The notes: generated by a model from the letters alone, not told the origin. A stretch of 64,000 nt of DNA from JBPYCR01 sp051846935 (GCF_051846935.1 NZ_JBPYCS010000009.1:1-64000), one strand, 5' to 3'; positions 1-8,971 are shown, counted from the first letter of the stretch. Numbers and translations: made by a program.

Positions 1-107
1 ACAGACTTCCTCCCGAAGGATTCCGTCTGCTTCCCGCGCTCGACTTGCATGTATTAGGCACGCCGCCAGCGTTCGTCCTGAGCCAAGATCAAACTCTCCA
101 TAAAAGT
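1..107 (-). rRNA. 16S ribosomal RNA, 5' end only
   Basis: The reverse complement carries the universal 16S 5' region (GAGTTTGATCTTGGCTCAG, followed by the conserved GGCGGCGTGCCTAATACATG). Only about the first 100 nt are present; the gene continues beyond the left edge of the window. The mature 5' end is estimated from alignment in memory to the Bacillus 16S start and may be off by a few bases. It is the last gene of a minus-strand tRNA-rRNA cluster. Confidence 0.96.
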
Positions 108-200
108 AAGTTTGAAATAAGATTAACGCCGTTAATCTTATACAATTGTCTTAGCTTGTTTCATTTATCGTCAGCTTTCATAATAGAAGGGCTGACCTTC

Positions 201-268
201 CGAAGAAACACGGAGGTGTTTCTTCGTCTCTTGACATACGAGTTGTTTTGTTCAGTTTTCAAGGAGCA
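201..268 (-). promoter_or_regulatory. 16S leader: boxA-like antitermination site and hairpin
   Basis: Between the rRNA promoter and the 16S 5' end the minus strand reads GCTCCTTGAAAACTGAAC (about 250-267), which resembles the boxA element of Bacillus rRNA leaders. It is followed by a perfect 11-bp hairpin (arms 201-211 and 216-226, 4-nt loop). BoxA recruits the Nus antitermination complex in rRNA operons. The hairpin could be a processing signal; that is inference. Confidence 0.6.
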
Positions 269-276
269 ACTTTACT

Positions 277-305
277 AATATAACACTTACCAAAGTGTTT
301 GTCAA
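277..305 (-). promoter_or_regulatory. rRNA operon promoter (SigA type)
   Basis: On the minus strand there is a perfect -35 TTGACA (300-305), a 17-bp spacer and a -10 TATATT (277-282). It lies between tRNA-Ile and the 16S gene, so the rRNA operon has its own strong promoter in addition to readthrough from the tRNA cluster. Confidence 0.85.
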
Positions 306-332
306 CACTTTTTTGTTCCCTAAGAAACAAAA

Positions 333-406
<74 letters not shown>

Positions 407-419
407 AAGTTCAAAATGG

Positions 420-490
420 AGCGGGTGATGGGGATCGAACCCACGACATCAGCTTGGAAGGCTGAGGTTTTACCACTAAACTACACCCGC
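420..490 (-). tRNA. tRNA-Gly (TCC)
   Basis: Minus-strand cloverleaf starting GCGGGTGTAGTTTAGTGG, anticodon TCC, TTCGATC T-loop, 71 nt, no encoded CCA. It is nearly identical to my recollection of B. subtilis tRNA-Gly(UCC). Confidence 0.97.
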
Positions 491-566
491 ATTTAATTTT
501 TCAATTAATCAAGCAACGTTTTATATTGTAACATAAACGACCACGATATGCAAACTTAATTTCAAA

Positions 567-650
<84 letters not shown>

Positions 651-766
651 ATATAATAATCAATTCAAACAAGGAAGATAAGGAATTCATATAAAGTATT
701 TAATACTGTTTAATAATCGAACAGTTCTACAAAAAACACTCAAAACCGTATGATCTATAATGGAAA

Positions 767-842
767 TGGTGAGCCATACAGGATTCGAACCTGTGACCCT
801 CTGATTAAAAGTCAGATGCTCTACCAACTGAGCTAATGGCTC
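767..842 (-). tRNA. tRNA-Lys (TTT)
   Basis: Minus-strand cloverleaf starting GAGCCATTAGCTCAGTTGG, anticodon loop CTTTTAA (TTT), ending with an encoded CCA (767-769). Confidence 0.97.
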
Positions 843-1022
843 TTTATAATATATTGTCCAGTTCTTCATTTAGTATTTAACCTGAATAACAATCTACATG
901 ATTGCTTTCATGTCAGATGCAACGTTCATTAAGAGTCGATACTTACTACTAATAGCAACCTTCCATACTTTAACTATATAGTAGTAATGCGTATGATTCG
1001 GTATGTTTCACCATGTGAAAGT

Positions 1023-1097
1023 TGGCTGGGCTACTAGGATTCGAACCTAGGAATGACGGGACCAAAACCCGTTGCCTTACCGCTTGGCTATAGCCCA
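1023..1097 (-). tRNA. tRNA-Gln (TTG)
   Basis: Minus-strand cloverleaf starting TGGGCTATAGCCAAGCGG, anticodon loop TTTTGGT (TTG), discriminator G and an encoded CCA. Confidence 0.97.
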
Positions 1098-1192
1098 ACA
1101 AAAGATTGTACGAAATCAAAAAGGACAAGCAACTTGCAGCTGTCCTCTCGTTCGTCAAACTACCACTTTGAAAAAAGTTACATAGTGAAATA

Positions 1193-1264
1193 TGACCCGT
1201 ACGGGATTCGAACCCGTGTTACCGCCGTGAAAGGGCGGTGTCTTAACCGCTTGACCAACGGGCC
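1193..1264 (-). tRNA. tRNA-Glu (TTC)
   Basis: Minus-strand cloverleaf starting GGCCCGTTGGTCAAGCGG, anticodon loop CTTTCAC (TTC), 72 nt, no CCA encoded. Confidence 0.97.
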
Positions 1265-1270
1265 ATTTAA

Positions 1271-1361
1271 TGGCGGAGAAGGAGGGATTTGAACCCTCGC
1301 GCCGCTATCGCGACCTATGCCCTTAGCAGGGGCACCTCTTCAGCCACTTGAGTACTTCTCC
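1271..1361 (-). tRNA. tRNA-Ser (GCT)
   Basis: Class II tRNA starting GGAGAAGTACTCAAGTGG, anticodon loop CTGCTAA (GCT), long variable arm, encoded CCA (1271-1273). It is only 6 nt from tRNA-Glu. Confidence 0.97.
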
Positions 1362-1364
1362 TGA

Positions 1365-1439
1365 TGGCTCCACAGGTAGGATTCGAACCTACGACCGATC
1401 GGTTAACAGCCGATTGCTCTACCACTGAGCTACTGTGGA
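1365..1439 (-). tRNA. tRNA-Asn (GTT)
   Basis: Minus-strand cloverleaf starting TCCACAGTAGCTCAGTGG, anticodon loop CTGTTAA (GTT), encoded CCA. It is the first gene of the tRNA cluster and lies 3 nt from tRNA-Ser. The order Asn-Ser-Glu-Gln-Lys-Leu matches the start of B. subtilis trnS, which also lies next to ydcK (sprT). Confidence 0.97.
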
Positions 1440-1829
1440 ATATAATGAAAATACTTGAGGTTATTAAATTGTCAAAAATAGGTAACTGTTGTTTCTATCC
1501 CACTTTTACTCTTTGGCTAGATTGTTCATAATTTAACACTGTGCCACAATCAGTACATGGACAATTACAACACAAGCTAGATTACAACATTTCTTTTTAA
1601 ATGTCAATCGCTTTTTTATTTTTTATAGAATCATTAAGTAAAGCAGTACTTGTACCTATTAAAAGAAAACAATTATTTCAAACGCTTATATAATTTAACA
1701 TGGATATCGTGTCTCGTCAATAACTTTATTCAAAAATATATGAACAGAATTCCATCAGCCAAATTCCTTCTTAAATAAACATCCGTACGTACCATTTAAA
1801 ATACCTTCTCATATTACGAAGTTTTTAGA
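1440..1829 (-). promoter_or_regulatory. Promoter region of the tRNA cluster; otherwise no gene
   Basis: A strong SigA-type promoter is visible on the minus strand: -35 TTGACA (1602-1607), 17-bp spacer, -10 TAATCT (1579-1584). It gives a leader of about 130 nt before tRNA-Asn. A second TTGACA lies at 1470-1475 with a weak -10 (TATTTT, 1448-1453). The rest of this AT-rich stretch shows no credible coding sequence. Confidence 0.7.
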
Positions 1830-2282
1830 TCATACTTTATTAAGGATGCCTCTACATTTACCACAGCGATACTTTTTTACATTGACCATCCGCACTCTTT
1901 TATATTCATATAGACAGTCGGTACATACATATGTATATCTATAGCTCTTCTTCACAGAAGGTAGAGGGGCACAATGCCTTGGTGAATTTGTCTTTTTAAG
2001 CAATCGCTTGAAATCAGCGTCTCCATGCTTGTAGCCCTTTCCGGTAATATGTAAGTGATAATGACAGAGCTCGTGCTTTATAATACCTATAAATTCCTCC
2101 CTATTCATTTCCAAAAAATACTTCGGATTTAATTCTATTAGCTTTTTACTTGGTATATATCTTCCACCTGTCGTTCGTAAACGGTGATTAAACACTACCT
2201 TATGTCGGAATGGTATGTCAAAAAAATCCAAAGATAATTTATTTACTAATTCATATAATTGTTCTGCATCTAAAAGTGACAT
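1830..2282 (-). CDS. sprT: SprT-like family metalloprotease-fold protein (YdcK-like)
   Basis: 150-residue SprT-family protein. A zinc-metalloprotease motif HELCHYH is at about residues 70-76, and a C-terminal zinc ribbon is formed by two CxxC pairs (VCTDC and RCGKC). The family has a minimal zincin fold; its bacterial role is not established. The start is the ATG at 2282, preceded by GTGAGGT. It gives the family's usual length of about 150 residues, whereas a longer upstream reading adds unrelated residues. Its position between tex and the tRNA cluster matches B. subtilis ydcK. Confidence 0.88.
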   Translation of the reverse strand: MSLLDAEQLYELVNKLSLDFFDIPFRHKVVFNHRLRTTGGRYIPSKKLIELNPKYFLEMNREEFIGIIKHELCHYHLHITGKGYKHGDADFKRLLKKTNSPRHCAPLPSVKKSYRYTYVCTDCLYEYKRVRMVNVKKYRCGKCRGILNKV

Positions 2283-2568
2283 AGTAATAGCAACCTCACT
2301 TTCATAAAAACATTTTAACATATTTCTACATACATTTAAATTGGTATTGCCAATGCACTGAGGTCTTCTCCATCCCCTCTCGTACATCTGCAATACGTCT
2401 AGCAACACTAAATTACGCACATATTATCAATTACTACTTATTAAATGATAAAAATAAAAACCATTTCGAAAACGTAATTTTCCTTAAATTCAGTTGTTTA
2501 TAAACTAAGTAAAAGTATTACTGCATGATCCAATATGTAATTATAGTAATGTGATTATAATTATGTTA
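2283..2568. other. Intergenic region between divergent sprT and katA
   Basis: AT-rich, holding the promoters of the two divergent genes. For sprT a TTTAAA-N17-TAAAAT pair can be read on the minus strand. I looked for the small sporulation gene cmpA, which I recall being near sprT in relatives, and did not find it. Confidence 0.5.
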
Positions 2569-2583
2569 TTATAATAGTTATAA
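2569..2583. promoter_or_regulatory. PerR box upstream of katA
   Basis: TTATAATAGTTATAA matches the Per-box consensus TTATAATnATTATAA at all but one position and is nearly palindromic. It lies between the AT-rich promoter and the katA ribosome-binding site. PerR is the Fe/Mn-dependent peroxide sensor that represses katA in Bacillus, so peroxide induction is expected. Confidence 0.82.
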
Positions 2584-2602
2584 ACTAGGAGGTGCAATTT
2601 TG

Positions 2603-4090
2603 ATGAATAAAGAAAAAAACAACAAGAAAAAACTGACTACTGCGGCCGGTGCTCCAGTTTCCAGTTATCAAAATTCCATGACGGCAGGGCCTCGTGGGCC
2701 AATGCTCCTTCAAGATGTCTGGTTTCTAGAAAAACTAGCACACTTTGACAGAGAGGTTATTCCAGAACGCAGAATGCATGCAAAAGGCTCAGCCGCTTAT
2801 GGAACATTTACAGTAACAAACGACATTACAAAATATACGAAGGCAAAACTTTTTTCTAAAATCGGAAAGCAAACAGATTTATTTATGCGGTTTTCAACTG
2901 TTGCAGGTGAACGAGGAGCTGCCGATGCCGAAAGAGATATTAGAGGATTTGCCATGCGCTTTTACACCGAGGAAGGCAACTGGGACCTTGTTGGAAATAA
3001 TACACCTGTTTTCTTTTTAAGAGATCCGTTGCTTTTTCCAGATTTAAACCATGCAGTAAAACGAGATCCACGTACAAATATGCGAGATGCCAATAACAAT
3101 TGGGATTTTTGGAGTTCTCTACCAGAGGCTTTACATCAAGTAACGATTGTAATGAGCGACAGAGGGATTCCAAGTTCATATCGACACATGCACGGATTTG
3201 GCAGTCATACGTTCAGTATGATCAACAAAGAAAATGAGCGAGTGTGGGTAAAGTTCCACATGCGTACACAACAAGGAATCAATAACTTGTCTGATGAGGA
3301 AGCCGCAAAGCTCGTTGGTGCCGATAGAGAGAGTCATCAAAGAGATTTATATGAAGCGATTGAGGAAGGGAACTTTCCAAAATGGAAAATGTATATCCAA
3401 GTGATGACGGAAGAGGAGGCAAGTACATTACATTACAATCCTTTTGATTTAACAAAAGTGTGGTACAAAAAAGATTTCCCTTTAATAGAAGTAGGAGAAT
3501 TCGAGCTTAATAGAAATCCTGATAATTACTTTGCTGAAGTAGAGCAGGCTGCCTTTACACCAGCCAATGTCGTCCCTGGAATTAGCTTTTCTCCAGACAA
3601 AATGCTTCAAGGAAGATTATTCTCTTATGGAGATGCACAACGCTACCGCTTAGGTGTGAATCATCATCAAATACCAGTAAACCAGCCGAAATGCCCAGTC
3701 CATAGTTTTCATCGAGATGGAGCGATGCGAGTAGACGGTAACCACGGAAGCCTACTGCATTATGGGCCAAACAGTTATGGAGAATGGGACGAACAACCAG
3801 CGTATAAAGAGCCTCCTGAGCCCATTTATGGTGCTGGAGATCGCTGGAACTTCCGAGAAGACGATAACAATTACTTTGAACAGCCAGGAAAGCTATTTAA
3901 CCTCATGTCCGACGAACAAAAGCAATTATTGTTTGAAAATACTGCCCGGAGCATGCAAGGTGTCCAAACATTTATTAAAATGCGTCATATTAGTAATTGC
4001 TATAAAGCTGATCCTGCCTATGGAAAAGGCGTTGCAAAAGCACTCGGCATCCCTATGAGTGACGTTGAAGCAGCATGTGAATCGGAATAA
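2603..4090 (+). CDS. katA: Vegetative (small-subunit) heme catalase
   Basis: 495-residue monofunctional catalase converting H2O2 to water and oxygen in the cytoplasm. The distal heme histidine lies in RRMHAKGSAAYG (H59), the catalytic Asn in DLVGNNTPVFF, and the proximal heme Tyr in RLFSYGDAQRYRLG. Length and the absence of a C-terminal flavodoxin-like domain mark it as the small-subunit type. The ATG at 2603 sits 8 nt after AGGAGGTG; a TTG codon directly before it is also in frame but closer. A PerR box immediately upstream implies peroxide control. B. subtilis does not have a catalase at this position between ydcK and tex, so this is a local insertion. Confidence 0.95.
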   Translation: MNKEKNNKKKLTTAAGAPVSSYQNSMTAGPRGPMLLQDVWFLEKLAHFDREVIPERRMHAKGSAAYGTFTVTNDITKYTKAKLFSKIGKQTDLFMRFSTVAGERGAADAERDIRGFAMRFYTEEGNWDLVGNNTPVFFLRDPLLFPDLNHAVKRDPRTNMRDANNNWDFWSSLPEALHQVTIVMSDRGIPSSYRHMHGFGSHTFSMINKENERVWVKFHMRTQQGINNLSDEEAAKLVGADRESHQRDLYEAIEEGNFPKWKMYIQVMTEEEASTLHYNPFDLTKVWYKKDFPLIEVGEFELNRNPDNYFAEVEQAAFTPANVVPGISFSPDKMLQGRLFSYGDAQRYRLGVNHHQIPVNQPKCPVHSFHRDGAMRVDGNHGSLLHYGPNSYGEWDEQPAYKEPPEPIYGAGDRWNFREDDNNYFEQPGKLFNLMSDEQKQLLFENTARSMQGVQTFIKMRHISNCYKADPAYGKGVAKALGIPMSDVEAACESE

Positions 4091-4137
4091 ATACCAACTA
4101 TATAAATAGCCCGATTTAAAACACGTACTTATTATGC

Positions 4138-4185
4138 TTAAAACCGATCGCCCAAGTGAATACTCGCTTAGGCGATCGGTTTTAT
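4138..4185. terminator. Bidirectional terminator between katA and tex
   Basis: Perfect inverted repeat (arms 4141-4152 and 4171-4182, AAACCGATCGCC) flanked by A/T runs on both sides. It serves the convergent katA and tex transcripts. Confidence 0.85.
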
Positions 4186-4187
4186 TA

Positions 4188-6359
4188 TTATTTCTCTTTA
4201 CTTTCAACCATAGACAAGGCAACTCTTCCTCTGTCTGCATCCACATCTTCTATCCAAACGGTTACGACATCACCAACAGAAGCAATGTCCATCGGATGTT
4301 TCACAAACCGATTTGCCATTTTAGAAATATGAACAAGCCCATCCTGTTTTACTCCGATATCGACAAACACACCAAAGTCTACAACGTTTCGCACAGTTCC
4401 TTGCATTTCCATTCCGACTTCCAAATCTTCCAATGATAAAATATTTTGCTTTAGTAATGGTTGAGGAAATTCGTCACGAGGATCGCGACCCGGTTTACGT
4501 AAAGCATCCATAATGTCCATGAGGGTTAATTCACCGATTTCTAGCTTTTCACTTATTGCTTTCTTATCTACTGCATTTAGCTTTTCACGTAATTTTTCGG
4601 TTCCTATATCTTCCCATTGGCAATCAATTAATTCTAAGATTTTTTCTGTATGTGCATAACTTTCCGGATGTATAGGAGTACGGTCTAATGGATGGTCGCC
4701 ATCTAATATTCGTAAAAAGCCGATCCCTTGCTCATATGTTTTTGGGCCAAGCCGCGGTATTTTTTTTAGTTGTTTTCGATTCGTAAATTTACCTTGTTCA
4801 TTTCGAGCTGCGACAATATTCGTAGCAATTGCCTTACTTAGCCCGGAAACATGCTGCAATAGAGATACAGATGCCGTATTCACATTAACTCCCACCTGGT
4901 TAACCGCTGTTTCTACTACAAAATCAAGCGATTCGTTTAACTGTTTTTGACTTACATCATGTTGATATTGCCCAACACCAATCGATTTCGGATCGATTTT
5001 CACAAGTTCCGCAAGTGGATCTTGAACGCGTCTAGCAATAGATACCGCACTCCGTTCTTCGACTTCAAAATCGGGAAATTCCTCACGAGCAAGTGCAGAT
5101 GCCGAATAAACACTTGCTCCAGCTTCATTCACGATAATATAAGGGAGATCAAGCTTATGCTTGGCGATCACATCAGCAATAAATTGCTCTGTCTCTCTTG
5201 AAGCTGTTCCATTGCCAATCGCAATTAACTCTACATTATATTTTGAAACTAAATCCATCACAATTTTCTCAGCACCGACTGTATCCTTTCGTGGAGCTGT
5301 TGGATACATTACATTTATCGCATGCACTTTACCCGTTTCATCTACAATCGCAAGCTTGCACCCTGTTCGGAATGCAGGATCAACGCCTAAAATAGTCCGA
5401 CCTTTTAGTGGAGGCTGCAGCAATAGATTTTTTAAATTCTCACCAAAAACGCTAATCGCTTGCTGCTCCGCCTTTTCGGTCAACTCTTTTCTAATGTCAC
5501 GCTCAATAGAAGGTTGAATTAATCGTTTATAGCTGTCCGTAATTGCTTGCTGTAAAACAGTCGCAATGGAAGCGTCTGTATGTTTATTTATAAGCTTTTT
5601 TTCTAAGTATTCAATAATACGTTCAGCAGGAGCATCTACAACAACTCGAAGAATACGTTCTTTTTCTCCTCGATTTATCGCTAGTATACGGTGAGAAACT
5701 AAAGAACGAACCGCTTCCTGATAATCATAATACATTTTGTATACGCCTTTTTCATCGTTTTCATCTTGCTTTATTTCTGTGCGAATTGTGGCGCGTTTAA
5801 ATGTTTCTTCGCGAATATACTCTCGAAATGTTGCGTCATCTGCTATCCATTCCGCAACGATATCATTAGCACCTGCTAAAACATCTTCCACTGTCTGTAG
5901 TTCATGCTCTTCAGAGAAATATTTTTTTGCTTCTTCCTCTATAATAAACGCTTGCTCCTGCTTCCACAGCTTTTCTGCAAGCGGCTCTAACCCTTTTTCC
6001 TTCGCTATTGTTGCTCTCGTTCTTCGCTTCTGTTTATAAGGACGATACAAATCTTCAACTCGTTGCAGCTGCGTAGCTTCATTAATTTTTACAACCAATT
6101 CCTCTGTTAACTTTCCTTGTTCGTCAATTAAACGAATGACTTCTTTTTTTCGATCGGCTAAATTAACAGCGTATTGCCATTTATCCTGGATTAGTTTTAT
6201 TTGAACTTCATCCAGCCCGCCGGTTGCCTCTTTACGATAACGAGCAATAAATGGTACCGTATTTCCTTCGTCCATTAATGCAATAACTTTATGGACGATA
6301 CTTTCTTTAACTTTTATGTCATTTGCTACCCAATGGGCAATTTGTTCATTCTCTTGCAC
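4188..6359 (-). CDS. tex: Tex family RNA-binding protein (YdcI-like)
   Basis: 723-residue Tex protein. It has an N-terminal helical domain, a central YqgF/RNase H-like domain (GVDPAFRTGCKLAIVDETG), helix-hairpin-helix segments (RLGPKTYEQGIGFLRI) and a C-terminal S1 RNA-binding domain (GTVRNVVDFGVFVDIGVKQDG). Tex binds nucleic acids and in several bacteria affects transcription and RNA turnover; its exact role is unsettled. The start is taken as GTG at 6359, 6 nt after GGAGGG and matching the family N-terminus; an upstream ATG lacks such a site. Its place between rsbX and sprT is the B. subtilis arrangement. Confidence 0.93.
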   Translation of the reverse strand: MQENEQIAHWVANDIKVKESIVHKVIALMDEGNTVPFIARYRKEATGGLDEVQIKLIQDKWQYAVNLADRKKEVIRLIDEQGKLTEELVVKINEATQLQRVEDLYRPYKQKRRTRATIAKEKGLEPLAEKLWKQEQAFIIEEEAKKYFSEEHELQTVEDVLAGANDIVAEWIADDATFREYIREETFKRATIRTEIKQDENDEKGVYKMYYDYQEAVRSLVSHRILAINRGEKERILRVVVDAPAERIIEYLEKKLINKHTDASIATVLQQAITDSYKRLIQPSIERDIRKELTEKAEQQAISVFGENLKNLLLQPPLKGRTILGVDPAFRTGCKLAIVDETGKVHAINVMYPTAPRKDTVGAEKIVMDLVSKYNVELIAIGNGTASRETEQFIADVIAKHKLDLPYIIVNEAGASVYSASALAREEFPDFEVEERSAVSIARRVQDPLAELVKIDPKSIGVGQYQHDVSQKQLNESLDFVVETAVNQVGVNVNTASVSLLQHVSGLSKAIATNIVAARNEQGKFTNRKQLKKIPRLGPKTYEQGIGFLRILDGDHPLDRTPIHPESYAHTEKILELIDCQWEDIGTEKLREKLNAVDKKAISEKLEIGELTLMDIMDALRKPGRDPRDEFPQPLLKQNILSLEDLEVGMEMQGTVRNVVDFGVFVDIGVKQDGLVHISKMANRFVKHPMDIASVGDVVTVWIEDVDADRGRVALSMVESKEK

Positions 6360-6667
6360 GTAGAGCCCTCCTTCACATACGCATTTTATTTTATCAAATA
6401 ACAAGACGTTTTCCTAATTCTATCATTAAGACGATTGAATCATATATTTATGAGTGGACAGTTACAATCTTGAAAAAAGCCTCTTTGTATAGATCATTCT
6501 ATCTTAATGTGTTGCGGCCACCACCATTGATATAATAACTTTCAATAAAATTCTAATAAAATATACTAAAGAATCAATTCTAGTACGCACCTGAGCAATT
6601 CTTCTTTTAAAATTGTCTTGTAAGCTGATGATTGGCTGCTCCTACTGCTCGAGTCTCAAATTGCTTA
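6360..6667. other. Intergenic region between tex and rsbX
   Basis: About 300 bp of AT-rich sequence with no credible gene. It holds the tex upstream region (tex ribosome-binding site at its left edge). B. subtilis carries ydcF-ydcG-ydcH here; these are absent. Confidence 0.5.
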
Positions 6668-6712
6668 AAAAACACAAAAGTTAGACAGCCAAAGTGACCA
6701 TCTAACTTTCTG
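6668..6712 (-). terminator. Rho-independent terminator of the sigB operon
   Basis: Arms AAAGTTAGA (6677-6685) and TCTAACTTT (6701-6709) form a hairpin followed on the minus strand by a T-rich run, starting just after the rsbX stop codon. Confidence 0.85.
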
Positions 6713-6715
6713 TAC

Positions 6716-7318
6716 TTAAATAAATTTATCGTACCGGATTGCGATTAGCGTCGTGTCGTCATCTCGTTTTTCTTTGCTTAGTGCCGCATATACTTCCGTA
6801 ACCTTAGAAATATCACTGTCTATAAAATAGGATTGGGAAAGCTCCTTATCCAATACTCCATCCGAAAACATAAAGAAAATCATTTGAGGCTCTAATTTTT
6901 CACTTACTACTTTAATCTTTCGTTTATAGCCTGCCAAATAACCAGCACTCGGGATGCTTCGCTTCTTTTCAGTTTCCGTTACAGTCATTACTCCGATGTT
7001 ACCTATGGATGAAAAAGTGTACATTTTTTCCGGGAAATTAATTTTTAATATCCCGAGTACTACTCCTCGCTTTCCCATTAATTGCTCGTTGCAACGTTTA
7101 ACTAAATCTTCAACAGTAACATCGACGTTCTTTTTTATTATACGAATTACAATATCTGCTGACTCTTGTGCTTCCTCGCCACTTCCTAATCCGTCTACCA
7201 ACGCACATATAAAGCCTTCATCTGTATTCTTATAAAAGTAACGATCTCCGCAAAAAACGTTTTCTTTTTTCGGCTGTTGAAACACGGAGACTTGCACTTT
7301 ATTTTTTTGATTCGTCAA
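6716..7318 (-). CDS. rsbX: Phosphoserine phosphatase RsbX
   Basis: 200-residue PP2C-type (PPM) phosphatase. It has the metal-binding Asp in CGDRYFY (D25), the VDGLGSGEEA motif (D42-G43) and FSDGVLD near residue 150. RsbX dephosphorylates RsbS and RsbR, resetting the stressosome and damping SigB activity. It starts with TTG, overlapping the sigB stop as TTGA, so its translation is probably coupled to sigB. It is the last gene of the operon, as in B. subtilis, and is followed by a terminator. Confidence 0.93.
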   Translation of the reverse strand: MTNQKNKVQVSVFQQPKKENVFCGDRYFYKNTDEGFICALVDGLGSGEEAQESADIVIRIIKKNVDVTVEDLVKRCNEQLMGKRGVVLGILKINFPEKMYTFSSIGNIGVMTVTETEKKRSIPSAGYLAGYKRKIKVVSEKLEPQMIFFMFSDGVLDKELSQSYFIDSDISKVTEVYAALSKEKRDDDTTLIAIRYDKFI

Positions 7319-8103
7319 TCAAAAACACCCACACTTTCTGATTGAATCGCTTCTCGTAGCTTTCTAAGTGAACGGCGCTGTAATCTCGAGACATGCATTT
7401 GTGAAATCCCTAATAGCTCACCGGTTTCCTTCTGACTCATGTTTTCAAAATACGTACAGTGAAGAATCTTTTGTTCTCGTTCAGATAGTACAGGCAATAT
7501 TCTTTCCAGCAGCATACGAATATCAATTGTATCGAAGGCTTTATCCGTATCCCCAACCAAGTCCAAAATAGAAACAGTACTACCATCTGCATCAGCTTCA
7601 ATTCTGCGATCGACCGAAAGAGCTTTATAGCTTTTCCCAATTTCCATCGTTTCCAGCACGTCTTCTTCGGACACATTTAAGTACGCAGCGATTTCAGAGA
7701 TCGATGGTGAGTATTGGTTTTTATTCGTTAGCTCATCAATTGCTTTTCTAATTTTTGGCCCCAGCTCTTTGATTCGACGCGGCACATGGACACTCCACGT
7801 TTTATCGCGAATAAACCGTTTAATTTCTCCAATAATAGTCGGGATAGCAAACGATTCAAATGACTTTCCAAACGATGGATCAAATCGTTTCACTGCTGCT
7901 AACAAACCAATCATACCAACTTGGACAAGATCTTCATGGTTACTGCTGCTTCGAGAATATTTTCTCGCTAATGATTCGACAAGGTTTTTATACGTGAGGA
8001 CAATTTTCTCTTGAATTACTTCGTCCGTCGGTTCTTTTTGTAAATGCTCGATCCATCTGTATACTTCATCTTTTTCCTTATTGGGTTGTAGAGACTTGGT
8101 CAT
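7315..8103 (-). CDS. sigB: RNA polymerase sigma factor SigB
   Basis: 262-residue SigB/SigF/SigG-family sigma factor controlling the general stress response. Region 2 contains HEDLVQVGMIGLL and GEIKRFIRDKTWSVHVPRR. Region 4 ends in a helix-turn-helix (GISQMHVSRLQRRSLRKLR). The ATG at 8103 is preceded by GAGGTGGG and gives the family length; an upstream in-frame ATG would add six residues inside rsbW. It overlaps the end of rsbW by 26 nt. It is held inactive by RsbW and autoregulated through the SigB promoter upstream of rsbV. Confidence 0.97.
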   Translation of the reverse strand: MTKSLQPNKEKDEVYRWIEHLQKEPTDEVIQEKIVLTYKNLVESLARKYSRSSSNHEDLVQVGMIGLLAAVKRFDPSFGKSFESFAIPTIIGEIKRFIRDKTWSVHVPRRIKELGPKIRKAIDELTNKNQYSPSISEIAAYLNVSEEDVLETMEIGKSYKALSVDRRIEADADGSTVSILDLVGDTDKAFDTIDIRMLLERILPVLSEREQKILHCTYFENMSQKETGELLGISQMHVSRLQRRSLRKLREAIQSESVGVFD

Positions 8104-8551
8104 CCAGACCCACCTCGGATTCATTTAAATACTTTGTCATTAAAACTATTACGCCGTATTTATTATTAATTTCAACCTTGTCCATTAAAGCATTAATTAA
8201 AAATAAACCGAACCCTCCTTCACGCAAGCTTTCTATAGATTCGGTAGGTTCGTATGGACCAATTTTTCCTTTTATATCATTTAAGTCAAAACTTCCTCCA
8301 TGATCTGCAACCATTACTTCTAGTCGTTCTTTGTATACACCAAAGCCAACAGTAATCTCACCAGGCTCCCCCGTTTTATACGCATGCGAAACGACGTTTG
8401 TCGTTGCTTCGGAGATGGCAACCTTCAAGTCTTCGATATCTTCGTAAGAAAAACCCATTCTGCTTGCAATACCAGAAATACTTAAACGAACAACACCAAC
8501 ATATTCCGCTTTCGCAGGTACTTTCATTTCAATAAAGTCGAATTCTTCCAT
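8078..8551 (-). CDS. rsbW: Anti-sigma-B factor / serine kinase RsbW
   Basis: 157-residue GHKL ATPase-fold protein. The N-box is EATTNVVSHAY, the G1 box is DHGGSFD, and the G2 box is GGFGLFLI. RsbW either sequesters SigB or phosphorylates and inactivates the antagonist RsbV, depending on RsbV phosphorylation and ATP. It overlaps rsbV by one base (TAATG) and sigB by 26 nt, which fits translational coupling and the need for near-stoichiometric amounts. Confidence 0.96.
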   Translation of the reverse strand: MEEFDFIEMKVPAKAEYVGVVRLSISGIASRMGFSYEDIEDLKVAISEATTNVVSHAYKTGEPGEITVGFGVYKERLEVMVADHGGSFDLNDIKGKIGPYEPTESIESLREGGFGLFLINALMDKVEINNKYGVIVLMTKYLNESEVGLDDQVSTTQ

Positions 8552-8883
8552 TATTCTTTCCCACCTTGAACGGTCTCTTGTAAATCCATAATTTCATTTA
8601 ACCCAGTTATTTTAAACAAACGGGATACACGCGCCTGAGGATTAACTAATTTTAAATGACTATTATATTCTTTCGTATTTTTTAATGCACTAATAAAAAT
8701 CCCAAGACCGGTACTATCCATATACACTACATCTGCTAAGTTCACTTCAACAAGGTGCCCTTCTTTTTGGGTGATCGGTAATAGCGCTTGCTTCAATTGT
8801 GGTGCGGTATATACATCAAGCTCACCGGATAGATGCACCAAGCTTTTATCCAAGTTGTCCACAATATCAATCGTTAAATTCAT
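8551..8883 (-). CDS. rsbV: Anti-anti-sigma factor RsbV
   Basis: 110-residue STAS-domain protein. The phosphorylatable serine lies in VYMDSTGLGIF (S57). Unphosphorylated RsbV binds RsbW and frees SigB; RsbW phosphorylates this serine and RsbU removes the phosphate. It is the first gene behind the internal SigB-dependent promoter and has a good ribosome-binding site (AAGGGGGA). Confidence 0.96.
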   Translation of the reverse strand: MNLTIDIVDNLDKSLVHLSGELDVYTAPQLKQALLPITQKEGHLVEVNLADVVYMDSTGLGIFISALKNTKEYNSHLKLVNPQARVSRLFKITGLNEIMDLQETVQGGKE

Positions 8884-8945
8884 ATGTATCCCCCTTCTTT
8901 CTAATTGTTACGTTTATTGATTGTTTAGGCTAGTACTAAAGACTT

Positions 8946-8971
8946 ATACCCGGATTAATGCGACACTAAAC
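8946..8971 (-). promoter_or_regulatory. SigB-dependent autoregulatory promoter of rsbV-rsbW-sigB-rsbX
   Basis: On the minus strand: -35 GTTTAG (8966-8971), a 14-nt spacer, and -10 GGGTAT (8946-8951), an almost perfect match to the SigB consensus GTTTAA-N12/14-GGGTAT. The -35 overlaps the rsbU stop codon. This is the position of the known SigB autoregulatory promoter in B. subtilis. Confidence 0.9.

Noticed and set aside
970..1292. Open frames on both strands across tRNA-Gln and tRNA-Glu
   Set aside because: Same reason: tRNA genes explain the sequence.
1830..2420. Longer sprT starting at 2420
   Set aside because: The added 46 residues are unlike the family, and the internal ATG at 2282 has a good ribosome-binding site.
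2283..2602. Possible cmpA gene near sprT
   Set aside because: No frame with the expected short CmpA-like sequence was found on either strand.
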